Numbered from the stretch's first letter, positions 1 through 8,383 are shown. The stretch is DNA of 16,304 bases from Rodentolepis nana (GCA_900617975.1 UZAE01000968.1:1-16304); one strand, 5' to 3'. Notes: generated by a model not told the origin, from the sequence alone. Made by a program: numbers and translations.

Positions 1-98
1 CCCCCCCCCCCTCCTGGGGGAAGCTGAAGTCAAAGTTTAATGGCTATTGATAAATATCACAAAGACTGCCATTTGAAATAAATAAATAAATGTTAAGG
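1..98 (+). mobile_element. SINE-like retroposon, 3' end only (copy 1, cut by window edge)
   Basis: This stretch starts in a C11 run and continues with a tail that matches the 3' end of the tRNA-headed copy at 14282-14688. Shared blocks, in order, are the C-rich tract, gaag..aaagt, a 'ggcta.tgataa.tatca' block and 'tgccatttgaa'. It ends in (AAAT)n, as in aaataaataaataaatg, a short A-rich repeat tail typical of retroposons copied by LINE machinery. The 5' part lies outside the window. About three quarters of the aligned bases agree by eye, so the copy is old. The assignment rests on collinear matches to the other copies in this window, not on a database hit. Confidence 0.75.
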
Positions 99-477
99 CA
101 AAGAATGCACCTTTTACTTTATTTTACCCGATATCATGATTTTATTCCTCCACAAATGCCACTTCAGTGTCTGTTGGAAGCTGCCTAAGCGAACCATTTG
201 TGTGCTCACATTTGGAAACATATTCCATATATAAATGCGTTTTCAGTAACAAGAAGTGAAGCTTATTTGAGATTTCACAAAACTATTCCAGTTGAGAAGA
301 ATTTAGCAATTAGGCCTTTAAGACCTCACAACCGATCTTTTTCCTATTCACAATATTTATTGGAGTTCTGCATCCAATTCAAAGTAAATATTTGATTCTA
401 ATCTCTATTGTGAACTTTCGGAGTATAAATGAGTTGTCTTTTATGGTTGACCATATACCAGGCCAGATTTGGCTCAC
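99..477. other. Unassigned AT-rich spacer
   Basis: I see no gene, repeat or RNA here. A 65-codon open frame at 198-395 has no recognisable motif and no sign of being coding. The right part may contain further decayed sequence downstream of the integrase relic, since that relic points leftward, but I could not recognise integrase C-terminal or LTR sequence. Confidence 0.4.
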
Positions 478-830
478 TCAGCTAATAGGCCAATATTCTA
501 CGTTTGGGGTGTGAGGTGAATCCAGTAGATGGCTCAATTGTAGAAAGAGAGTGGAAGTGAATTGTGATCCTCCATCTGCGGTGATTATGAATGGAACCCC
601 AGATATAGATATCCAAGATTCTACTTGAAAAGAGAAAGGTTTTTGTGGGAGCGGGGACCTAACTTTGAGTAAAGGGTTATCGGGCTTCGAGTGTGTTAGA
701 GAATCTTGTTGGATTGACAAGTGGGGCAATTCTTGACCTCCTGACCAAAGTCATGTCTACTGATTTTTCAATATTTGAATGCAAGCTATAGTGTGATAAA
801 TCACCGAAACGATCGAAGATCTTCCTGGGG
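478..830 (-). pseudogene. Integrase fragment (Gypsy type), internally deleted
   Basis: Integrase joins element DNA to the host chromosome. The minus strand of 758-826 reads RKIFDRFGDLSHYSLHSNIE and onward, matching the 'H....H' half of the N-terminal zinc-binding domain. About 30 bases later, in another frame, 699-728 reads CPTCQSNKIL, the 'C..C' half, followed past a stop by HTRSP, also typical. The next frame holds SPLPQ (compare 'VGPLP'), then WISISGVPFIITADGGSQF, matching the second catalytic Asp region 'WISRFGVP..ITTDRG.QF', and ends near 'EYWPIS' (compare 'AYHP..NG'). Only about ten residues separate SPLP from WIS, where roughly 45 are usual, so the first-Asp strand and nearby core are deleted. 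At least two frameshifts and a stop show it is dead. Confidence 0.83.
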
Positions 831-1025
831 ATGTACTTTCGGGAACAAATGTCCCTTGGAACATCACAATGGTGTCAGTATTGTGAAGGGAAATTGCATT
901 GCGAACAACATGCATAATCCAGTCAATATATCAGATGCCATTGGTAATTTGCCATATGAAAACGAAATGGCGGTTTCCACTGGGAAACGGATGATGCGCG
1001 TGTATTCGAATAGAGAGAATTAGTG

Positions 1026-1265
1026 GTTTGTGATAAGTAAAATGGTGAGTTAACGTCCTTCCAGGATACCCTGGAAGTGATGGATTGGTGAGCAGACAAT
1101 GGACGGATCTCTACGAAATGCTCAATATCTTATTTTGGATCACGCTGCATTCTTCGAAAATAAGAATTAAGGTTAAATTTTGAAGCTGACCATACGGTGC
1201 TTCAACACAGTTTGGGATGAAATTGCAATCTAGTTCACAACGAATAGACAAACGATGAAGAAGAT
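1026..1265 (-). pseudogene. Probable RT thumb/connection remnant of the Gypsy relic
   Basis: On the minus strand one frame reads 'NFIPNCVEAPYGQLQNL' near 1170-1220, which resembles the 'YRRFIPN.AE.L.PL..L' segment that follows the RT thumb in Gypsy elements and leads into RNase H. The part further left has no clear RNase H motif (no recognisable TDAS or TDHK block), so most of RNase H seems deleted or mutated beyond recognition. The assignment depends mainly on position between the better RT and integrase pieces. Confidence 0.5.
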
Positions 1266-1624
1266 TTACTGAGTGGGAAAAAGATAGTGAATGGTAGATA
1301 GAGTTCTTCTGTGCAGAAGAGCATTTGTATAAGTGCTAACAATATGTCGCTGATAGTCGATTACAGTCTGAGCAAATATATATTTCTCGAGAGCAAGAGC
1401 GATTCTGCATTGCTCTAGGTTCTCAAATACTTGTAGCAGATGTTGCTTGTTCAAAGCTAACGAATGTTTCTATATAAATAGTTGAACTGTTTGTGCGGCG
1501 TTACAGAGATGGAATAACGTTCGCAGATACTGGGAAATATGGAAGTCGTAATTATGGCAGTATTTGAGATCTCCTCTTGAGTCTTTTGTATGCGATGACA
1601 ACTTCAGCAAGTATCCAATTTGGA
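1266..1624 (-). pseudogene. Reverse transcriptase fragment (Gypsy type), frameshifted
   Basis: In life this domain copies element RNA into DNA. Visible pieces, in order: a 'SKLD' block (minus strand of 1613-1624), the usual motif A with its catalytic Asp; 'TAIIT' (within 1541-1565); after a frame change, QYLRTLFHLCNAAQTVQLFI (1473-1532), matching the conserved 'F.YLRMPFGL.NAAQTFQRF' region; then YIETFVSFE (1450-1476), at the position of the YxDD-containing 'YIDDILVAS' motif. Both catalytic aspartates of that motif are replaced (D-D to E-T), and the roughly ten residues that normally precede it are missing. From 1454 to 1266 a 62-codon open frame beginning MNKQHLLQVFENLEQ matches the thumb region, where 'H..HL..VF.RL...G' is usual. 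A stop follows SKLDTC. The enzyme is dead. Confidence 0.82.
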
Positions 1625-3240
1625 GGAAAGGAGTTTGAAAATCTTTAAAGAGAAAATGGTGACTAGGTGGTGATCTGTCACCCTCCTTTGCTTGAGAACA
1701 CGATAACCTTCACCTTGTCATCAGTCACCACCTCTCTTCGTCAATCATACTCCAAACTGAAGCCCATTAGCTATTGAAAGTAGGATAATTTGCTAGGATC
1801 ACAAGTATCGATTTTCCATCTTAGTAGTCAGTAATTTACCAGAACGAAGACGATGTGCTTTAGAAAATACAGACTATCCCTTTGTGATGATATGACTTCG
1901 ACCAAGATGCTTGCATTTCAATGATTCTATTTAATATCGTAGAATTTATTCTACAGTTCAATTTCATGAATTGCAATACGTAAGGGTTAACAAGTAAATT
2001 GGTGTTTGCCTCCTAACAAGGTGACTCTCGGTAATTTGACAGTGCAGAGCTTAAATTATTTCGGAAGCGAAACCGTCAAATCAATAGATGATTTGATGGC
2101 CAATAAAGAAACTTTCCGAATGGCTGCCTACATTTTTGTCCTAGTACATTTAATGGTGATTCTTTAATTTTTTCCAATAGAATAAGGCATAACTGTTAGA
2201 GAGTAAGGGTGAATTGTGAAAAAAATGAATGTTAAATTGCTAGGAAAGAATTTGTCGGTAAGTTTGCTTTACAAGTCTGTGGAAATAAAGGTGGAGTAAG
2301 CGACAAGTGATACAGCTTTTATAAAAATTGTCAATGGCTTGGTTTGTTTCCTTCTCTTTTTCATAAACCAGAATTCACTTAATATCTTAATGCCACAAAT
2401 GTCTCTCTCATGCCCTAAGTCTGTGGTCTTAGCAACGAATCGGTCAAAACGTGGTTGAAAATTAGCAGATGTCCTTCTAATATCAATGCTAATCATAAAA
2501 ATCACTTTCCAGATGTTTATTTAACCATTATTATTGTATATTTCTGAGCCATTCATTACAGCCTCTAGAGTGATGCTTAAACCATTCGAGAAGACACACA
2601 CCTAGACAGTGCAAATAATTACTGGTGAGATGAAATCATCGCAGACCATTGCAATGCTCCTGGTTACAGAAAACACTACAATACTACATTGGGGAATGCT
2701 AGAATGTGCTTAGTTAATTGCAAGCATTAGGCATAATGCACCTAAAATAGCTCAAAACATCTAAGTGACGCGCCGCTTCTAGGTGAATTAGCATGTCAAC
2801 AAGATTGATGTAATTTGAAAAGTATTAACAAATAATTTTATTAATTTTGAAATTAGCGTTATGAAATACATAAATTACATAACTATAATTTTAATTAACA
2901 CGAAATTTTAAAATACAATATAGTAGACACTTAAAGTCAAATTTTAACTTATGTATTTTTTGGCAGGATTTGTTACAATTTACTCAAACCGCTGAAAATT
3001 GTTGTTCTTGTTTCCACTTAATCTTCTATCATTTATCAGGCCTTCGCTTCTGAAGCACTATTCTCTTCCTGAAATTAAATTAAACAAGTATTCTTCATAA
3101 TGCTGCGAAATTGACGCATGTGAAAATTATCCCGCATGCAAAAAAGCTGATATCTAATTTAAAATATGCTTATGCATTTTCGATATTTACTAGATTTTGA
3201 AATAAATTGTCAAATAAATGGGCTTGAAAATTTGTTAACA
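1625..3240. other. Unassigned AT-rich region
   Basis: Some of this should correspond to the missing upstream part of the Gypsy relic (RT N-terminus, protease, gag), but I could not recognise any of it. A 78-codon minus frame at 2269-2505 and a 43-codon plus frame near 2035-2166 show no known motif. Positions 1670-1735 contain a small imperfect inverted repeat (aggtggtga facing tcaccacct). The stretch 2810-2960 is very AT-rich. No RNA gene or transposon end was found. Confidence 0.4.
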
Positions 3241-3423
3241 TCAAATGCAGTCTTCATTATATCTATCATTACCTCTTTAGTTCAGTTCGGGACTATTAAT
3301 GACACGAAAGTCGAGAGTAGGACATAAGAGTGATTCACAGATATTAAAGCGAGAGACACAAAGGCAGAAAAAGGTAAGGTGACTACTGTGAAAGTGATGA
3401 AACATGACATACAGTCTGGTCAT
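3241..3423 (-). repeat. 3' tail and distal body of expanded retroposon copy 2
   Basis: This is single-copy sequence joining the unique flank to the array. It contains the reverse complement of the element tail (caaatg.cag, then a 'tatctatcatta' block), the gattcacagat and acacaaaggcag blocks found in all longer copies, and one complete beta segment (activity-neutral name used here: the 'actgtg.aagt...gacatacagt.gggt' part of the body). The usual C tract between tail and gattcacagat is not present; the corresponding stretch 3295-3330 is mixed purine-rich sequence. Confidence 0.75.
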
Positions 3424-3495
3424 GGTAGTTTGAAGTCATCTGCCAGTTTATGGAACGAATATGACATAGAGAAGTCAACTGCCAGTTAATAGATC

Positions 3496-3880
3496 ATGGT
3501 AATTGAAGTCAGAAGTCAACTGCCGATTAATAGACTTGGGGTCATGATAGTTTGAACTCAGAAGTCAACTGCCAGTTAATAGACTTACTCATGGTAGTTT
3601 GAAGTCAACTGCCAGGTAATAGACTTTAGTTTGAAGTGAGAAGTCAACTGCCGATTGATAGACTTTTATTTGAAGTCAGAAGTCAACTGCCAGTTAATAG
3701 ACCTTTTCAGTCAGAAGTCAACTGCCGGTTTATAGACTTTTTTGCCGTTTGAGTAGTCAGAAGTCAACTGCCGGTTAATAGACTTTTTTGTGAAGTGAGA
3801 AGTCAACTGCCAGTTAATAGACCTTTTTGCGTTGAAGTCAGAAGTCAACTGCCGGTTAATAGAATTTTTTTGCCGATAGT
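3496..3880. repeat. Higher-order block, first copy (identical to 4096-4480)
   Basis: Positions 3496-3880 and 4096-4480 are identical over 385 bases at an offset of exactly 600. They contain about ten alpha units in the same variant order. The match then breaks with tt versus ga and resumes for about 25 bases. Such identity, next to much more varied single units, indicates recent duplication of a multi-unit block. Confidence 0.92.
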
Positions 3881-3948
3881 TTGAAGTCAACTGCCGGTTT
3901 ATAGACTTCGAATATGACATAGAGAAGTCAACTGCCAGTTAATAGATC
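3538..3948. repeat. Higher-order block shared with 5128-5538
   Basis: Positions 3538-3948 reappear at 5128-5538 without a difference that I can see (411 bases, offset 1590). After 5538 the second copy continues with atggtaattgaag, which matches the sequence at 3496 rather than that after 3948. The junction is therefore a switch between two points of the same array, as expected after unequal exchange. Confidence 0.9.
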
Positions 3949-4190
3949 TTAGTTTGAAGTGAGAAGTCAACTGCCAGTTAATAGACTTGTACCGTTAAAG
4001 TACAGTGGGGTTATTGGTAGTTTGAAGTGAGAAGTCAACTGCCGGTTGATAGACGTAGTTTGAAGTCAGAAGTCAACTGCCGGTTGATAGACTTGATGGT
4101 AATTGAAGTCAGAAGTCAACTGCCGATTAATAGACTTGGGGTCATGATAGTTTGAACTCAGAAGTCAACTGCCAGTTAATAGACTTACTC

Positions 4191-4517
4191 ATGGTAGTTT
4201 GAAGTCAACTGCCAGGTAATAGACTTTAGTTTGAAGTGAGAAGTCAACTGCCGATTGATAGACTTTTATTTGAAGTCAGAAGTCAACTGCCAGTTAATAG
4301 ACCTTTTCAGTCAGAAGTCAACTGCCGGTTTATAGACTTTTTTGCCGTTTGAGTAGTCAGAAGTCAACTGCCGGTTAATAGACTTTTTTGTGAAGTGAGA
4401 AGTCAACTGCCAGTTAATAGACCTTTTTGCGTTGAAGTCAGAAGTCAACTGCCGGTTAATAGAATTTTTTTGCCGATAGTGAGAAGTCAACTGCCGGTTT
4501 ATAGACTTTTTTGCCGC
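4191..4517. repeat. Higher-order block shared with 4770-5096
   Basis: Positions 4191-4517 match 4770-5096 at an offset of 579 (about 327 bases, no difference seen). Both copies carry the 'gatagtgagaag' variant near the end, whereas the blocks ending near 3890 and 5480 carry 'gatagtttgaag'. This splits the higher-order copies into two subtypes. A further near-identical segment links 3790-3988 with 4568-4766. Confidence 0.88.
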
Positions 4518-5720
4518 TTTGAAGTCAGAAGTCAACTGCCGAATAATAGACTTTTTTATTTGGTAGTTTGAAGTGAGAAGTCAACTGCCAGTTAATAGAC
4601 CTTTTTGCGTTGAAGTCAGAAGTCAACTGCCGGTTAATAGAATTTTTTTGCCGATAGTTTGAAGTCAACTGCCGGTTTATAGACTTCGAATATGACATAG
4701 AGAAGTCAACTGCCAGTTAATAGATCTTAGTTTGAAGTGAGAAGTCAACTGCCAGTTAATAGACTTGTCATGGTAGTTTGAAGTCAACTGCCAGGTAATA
4801 GACTTTAGTTTGAAGTGAGAAGTCAACTGCCGATTGATAGACTTTTATTTGAAGTCAGAAGTCAACTGCCAGTTAATAGACCTTTTCAGTCAGAAGTCAA
4901 CTGCCGGTTTATAGACTTTTTTGCCGTTTGAGTAGTCAGAAGTCAACTGCCGGTTAATAGACTTTTTTGTGAAGTGAGAAGTCAACTGCCAGTTAATAGA
5001 CCTTTTTGCGTTGAAGTCAGAAGTCAACTGCCGGTTAATAGAATTTTTTTGCCGATAGTGAGAAGTCAACTGCCGGTTTATAGACTTTTTTGCCGCACAG
5101 TGGAAGTGGTCGAATATGCCATACAGTGGGGTCATGATAGTTTGAACTCAGAAGTCAACTGCCAGTTAATAGACTTACTCATGGTAGTTTGAAGTCAACT
5201 GCCAGGTAATAGACTTTAGTTTGAAGTGAGAAGTCAACTGCCGATTGATAGACTTTTATTTGAAGTCAGAAGTCAACTGCCAGTTAATAGACCTTTTCAG
5301 TCAGAAGTCAACTGCCGGTTTATAGACTTTTTTGCCGTTTGAGTAGTCAGAAGTCAACTGCCGGTTAATAGACTTTTTTGTGAAGTGAGAAGTCAACTGC
5401 CAGTTAATAGACCTTTTTGCGTTGAAGTCAGAAGTCAACTGCCGGTTAATAGAATTTTTTTGCCGATAGTTTGAAGTCAACTGCCGGTTTATAGACTTCG
5501 AATATGACATAGAGAAGTCAACTGCCAGTTAATAGATCATGGTAATTGAAGTCAGAAGTCAACTGCCGATTAATAGACTTGTACCGTTAAAGTAATAGAG
5601 TGGGGTGATGGTAGTTTGAAGTCAGAAGTCAACTGCCGATCAATAGACTTTTTGCAAGTCAGAAGTCAACTGCCGATCAATAGACTTTTTTGTCTTTGAA
5701 GTCAGAAGTCAACTACCGTA

Positions 5721-6535
5721 CAGTGGGGTCATGGTAGTTTGAAGTGAGAAGTCAACTGTAGGTGAGGTGAGTACTGTGGAAGTAGTCGAATATGACACAG
5801 TAAGGTAAGATGATTACTGTGAAAGGGGTCGAATATGACATAAGTGAGGTGATGGTAGTTTGAAGTGAGAAGTCAACTGCCTTAGTCGAATATGACATAC
5901 AGTGGGGTCAGAGTCAACTGAAGGTAGAAAAAAGGCGAGGTGAGTACTGTGGAAGTGGTGAAATATGACATACAGTGGGGTGATGGTAGTTTGAAGTCAG
6001 AGGTATATGACATACAGTGGGGTGATGGTAGTTTGAAGTGAGAAATAGGTAGAAAAAAGGTGAGGTTAGTACTGTGGAAGAAGTCGACAGTAGAGCAAAG
6101 GTGAGGTGAGTACTGTGGAAGGGGTCGAATTTGACATACAGTGGGGTGATGGTAGTTTGAAGTGAGAAGTCGAAGAGAAAAGGTAAGATGAGTACTGTTG
6201 AAGTGGTCGAATTTAAGAAAAAAGGTGAGGTGAGTACTGTGAAATGGTCGAATATGGACAAAGGTGAGGTGAGTACTGTAAAAATAGTCGAATATGATAT
6301 AGAGTGGGGTGATGGTAGTTTGAAGTCAGAAGTCAACTGCCGATCAATAGACTTTTTGCAAGTCAGAAGTCAACTGCCGATCAATAGACTTTTTTGTCTT
6401 TGAAGCTAGTAGTCGAATTTGACATACAGTGGGGTGATTGTAGTTTGAAGTCATGTCAAATGCCGGTTAATAGACTTTTTTGCCGTATGAGAATGTAGGA
6501 CATATAGGGGGGTCATGGTAGTTTGAAGTGAGAAG
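5721..6535 (-). repeat. Mixed beta/alpha part of the array
   Basis: Here the repeated piece is mainly the neighbouring segment of the retroposon body: aggtgaggtgagtactgtgg, then aagtggtcgaatatgacata, cagtggggtgatggtagttt and gaagtgagaagt, with alpha cores shortened or missing. About eight incomplete beta units are present, of uneven length (30-110 bases). Two alpha units at 6316-6395 repeat the pair at 5620-5700 almost exactly, including the ccgatcaatagactttttgc variant. The order beta then alpha is the order seen in single copies, so both subarrays expanded in place. Confidence 0.85.
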
Positions 6536-6742
6536 AAAACTGCCGGTTAATAGACTTTTTTGCCGTATGCGGAGAAGTCAACTACCAGTTAATAGACTTT
6601 GCCGTATGAATATACGTTGCCCAGGGTGCACCACGTGGAGGTAAGTCTATTGAAAAACGAATGCCGAGTGATAGAATTTTTGCCGCATGAGTATACGTTG
6701 CCCAGGGTGCACCACGTGGAGGTAAGTCTATCGTACACCCCT
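6536..6742 (-). repeat. Array edge with a duplicated 5' body segment
   Basis: Three divergent alpha units lead into tatacgttgcccagggtgca plus ccacgtggaggtaagtctat, found twice, at about 6606-6650 and 6690-6731. The copies are joined by 'tgaaaaacgaatgccgagtgatagaatttttgccgc'-like alpha sequence, described rather than unique. Single copies at 12.5 and 14.3 kb have this segment once. The outer copy ends in cgtacacccc, matching the 'ggggtgt.cg' start of the copy at 12489. Confidence 0.85.
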
Positions 6743-7480
6743 AAGCTGGATTATTAAATCGCGTATTTTGAATCCTAGTAAAATTTTGAGAATCTTATTA
6801 TACTAATCATATTAAATAAGTAGGATTTTATTGTCAAATTGATATACCATTATTTCGACAAGAATAATTCCCAGCATTCAAATTTGTTGTAACTAATCGA
6901 TTTAGAATTCAAATGTATCAGTTAGAACCTGCTGAATATTTAGGATCGTATTTATTTTCATACGTATAAAGTTGGTTTTCAATCTAATGCCACGTGATAA
7001 CGGTACCATTCTATGTACTATGATAACTTGTAGTAAGCCGTTTCTGTCGATTGTCTTGAGCTCCCCTTTCAAATGGCACATTTTTATCAAGTTGCTCAAT
7101 AAAAATGATGCTAAAATTAAGAAATTGACGGATTACCATGTAACCTTTAGTAAAGAGAAGGTAAAGTGGAATTTTGGTGGTTTAGGTTCATAGAAGGTAA
7201 CTCTTTAATCCTGGTACTAATATTGTGATCTTCAAGCGTTCCGAAAATTCAGATCAAAAATGAAGTAGTAGGAGTACCATTGGCTCCATTCACCATTCCT
7301 TTAATAATATTTCACGAATTTTTGGCGAATTTTTTAATAGAATTTCTTCCATTGTGACAATCAAAATAGCGACCATGACATCAGTCGAAAAGTGAACAAA
7401 GACAGAACCAATATGAGCATTGGCATACATCATATCTGGGCACTCACGTGAGGTTGTTTTTACGTTCAAGAAAATGGAGA
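6743..7480. other. Unassigned AT-rich spacer
   Basis: Unique-looking sequence between two retroposon copies in opposite orientation. Open frames at 6902-7099 (-), 6972-7193 (+) and 7290-7529 (-) overlap one another and show no known motif. The stretch 7340-7360 (ttcttccattgtg) is echoed upstream of the copy at 12.5 kb (near 12405), which is too short to interpret. Confidence 0.4.
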
Positions 7481-7795
7481 AACTTGCTTCCACGTGGTGC
7501 ACACTGGGTAACGTATACTCATACGGCAAAAGAGTTTATAAACCAGCAGTTGACTTCCGACTTCAAATTACCATGAGCAGACTGTATGTCATATTCACAC
7601 CTCTCACCTTCCCTTTTTCTCTACCTTTGTGTCTGCCTCTTTAACATATGTGAATCACTCTTCTATCGCCCCCCCCCCCCATTTATTTTTGTGAATTTGA
7701 TATTCTTCCTCTTTGTGAGGCCCGAAGTCAACTATATGGCTAATGATAACTATCATAAATCCTGCTATTTATCATGTGAATTGATAACATAAAAA
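7481..7795 (+). mobile_element. SINE-like retroposon body, 5'-truncated (copy 3)
   Basis: Collinear with the body of the copy at 14282-14688: cttccacgtggtgcac, 'ctgggtaacgtatactcat', gcaaaag, a single alpha segment (gttgacttccgacttcaaat), actgtatgtcatattc, ctctacctttgtgtctg, tgtgaatcactctt, a C12 tract (7669-7680), gaagtcaact, 'ggctaatgataactatca' and tgctattt. It lacks the tRNA-like head and holds one alpha and one beta segment, so it shows the unexpanded state. It lies about 740 bp from the expanded copy and points the other way. The 3' limit is uncertain because the tail fades into AT-rich sequence. Confidence 0.85.
7669..7680. repeat. C12 homopolymer inside retroposon copy 3
   Basis: A run of 12 C at the position where copy 4 has C18 and copy 1 begins with at least C11. 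It belongs to the element, between the gaatcact block and the 3' tail. Confidence 0.9.
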
Positions 7796-7812
7796 TCAAC
7801 AGCTATTCAAAA

Positions 7813-7813
<1 letters not shown>

Positions 7814-7874
<61 letters not shown>
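7814..7874. repeat. (AT)n microsatellite
   Basis: About 30 uninterrupted TA/AT dinucleotides directly after the 3' end of retroposon copy 3. Simple repeats often grow from retroposon tails, so it may derive from that tail. Long (AT)n runs can extrude as cruciforms and are length-unstable. Confidence 0.97.
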
Positions 7875-7876
<2 letters not shown>

Positions 7877-7904
7877 CTCTACCAAAGCTTGTTTGAGCCC
7901 TCGT

Positions 7905-8383
7905 AACAAAACGCGTGGTAATGACCTATCACATTTTCAAAATGTTGCATGGCCTTAAATGTGTGTCAAGCCATTAATCAGGTCCCAGCAAGTCGAAGAA
8001 TTGTGCATTACTCACCCACTAGAATCCTTCCTCTGGGTCCCCTTCCACTATTTCAGCCAGACAGTGTCGTGTCAGGGTGCATACATATATGCACTAGACT
8101 GCGCTACGCCAAACTGGCCCTGTTAAGCACCCACCCAGGGTCGACTGCTAAGACAACAGCTGACCTTCGGCAAGCACGTAAATAGAACCCTTTGTCCCCT
8201 TCCATCTATCCTACCCACAGACTGACCAGCTGACTCATGCTGGTGACTGCTGGTGAGGTGGCAAGTAAAACATCTGAACACCTCAGTTAACATGCTCTTT
8301 GTTATCTCGCGTCCCTTCATTCTGCTTGGCGGACTTTCGGATATCCATGGCAATAATAAAAATAATAATAATAATAATAATCA
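7905..8383. other. GC-richer block ending in (AAT)n, possible unclassified retroposon
   Basis: Base composition is visibly richer in G and C than the flanks, for example ctgggtccccttccac and ctgccgacc-like stretches, and it ends in an (AAT)n run at 8352-8382. A GC-richer body with a short A-rich repeat tail is a common form of non-LTR or SINE insertion. I saw no tRNA-like promoter boxes, no matching second copy in this window and no clear target-site duplication. Overlapping open frames at 7949-8185 (+) and 8123-8353 (-) have no known motif. It could also be an old exon or UTR. Confidence 0.35.
8352..8382. repeat. (AAT)n microsatellite
   Basis: An interrupted (AAT)n run of about 30 bases at the end of the GC-richer block. 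Confidence 0.9.

Larger units (their letters stand above)
478..1624 (-). mobile_element. Decayed Ty3/Gypsy-type LTR retrotransposon, pol relic
   Basis: Reading the minus strand from right to left gives pieces of a Gypsy-type pol in the correct order: RT palm (about 1624-1450), RT thumb and connection (about 1450-1150), integrase zinc-binding region (826-699) and integrase core (about 690-478). RT before integrase is the Ty3/Gypsy order and excludes Ty1/Copia. The RNase H region is nearly absent: only about 300 bp separate the thumb from the integrase zinc region, where a full element has well over 600. Frames change several times and stops interrupt them. I found no LTR, primer-binding site, gag or protease in the flanks, so the ends are approximate. 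The relic is not functional. Confidence 0.8.
3424..5720 (-). repeat. Tandem array of alpha units from the retroposon body
   Basis: About 50 copies, counted by eye, of a unit whose core is gaagtcaactgccggttaat followed by agactttttt and an optional gccg. Spacing varies from about 30 to 60 bases because the linker is variable: tttgaagtcag, tttgaagtgag, 'ttgccgatag', or parts of the beta segment such as gaatatgacatagag. Core variants are ccagttaat, ccggttaat, ccgattgat, ccggtttat and ccaggtaat. The variants recur in a fixed order, giving a higher-order structure with periods near 600 bp and long identical blocks. The unit is the reverse complement of the 'gtctattaactggtagttgacttc' segment present once at about 14433-14457. 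Open frames on either strand come from unit composition and are not taken as genes. Confidence 0.93.
3241..6742 (-). mobile_element. SINE-like retroposon, minus strand, body expanded into a tandem array (copy 2)
   Basis: The left end (3241-3423) matches, in reverse complement, the 3' half of the copy at 14282-14688: the 'caaatg.cag' tail, then gtgattcacagat, gagagacacaaaggcag, the 'actactgtgaaag' block, gacatacagt..ggtcatgg and gaagtca. The right end (6600-6742) matches the 5' body: tatacgttgcccagggtgca, ccacgtgg and aggtaagtctatcg. Between these ends an unexpanded copy has only about 50-100 bases; here there are about 3.1 kb of tandem copies of exactly that segment. The tRNA-like head is absent; similarity stops near 6742, just inside the body, as in the copy at 12489. 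I could not define a target-site duplication in the AT-rich flanks. Confidence 0.85.

Noticed and set aside
775..1023. 82-codon plus frame as a gene
   Set aside because: It lies opposite the integrase relic on the minus strand and shows no motif of its own.
1668..1735. Inverted repeat as a transposon end or regulatory hairpin
   Set aside because: Only about nine perfect bases pair, with no target-site duplication and no partner.
2035..2166. 43-codon plus frame ending in a hydrophobic stretch, as a possible exon
   Set aside because: The length is within chance expectation, the upstream acceptor is poor and there is no domain.
2269..2505. 78-codon minus frame as Gypsy gag or protease
   Set aside because: No zinc knuckle or DTG/DSG protease motif. 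Position alone is not enough.
4974..5192. Plus-strand open frame reading RSQLPVNR repeats
   Set aside because: Also a by-product of tandem alpha units lacking stops in this frame. It overlaps minus-strand frames of the same kind.
3711..5510. Minus-strand open frames with recurring SINRQLTSD-like peptide repeats (3711-3920, 4311-4535, 4890-5135, 5301-5510)
   Set aside because: They are the same DNA repeats read in one frame. The unit length varies and shifts frame, and the frames end at the same repeat-borne stop. No start context or domain supports a protein.
3424..5720. CRISPR array
   Set aside because: Repeats are variable, linkers are themselves parts of the repeat rather than unique spacers, and the context is eukaryotic.
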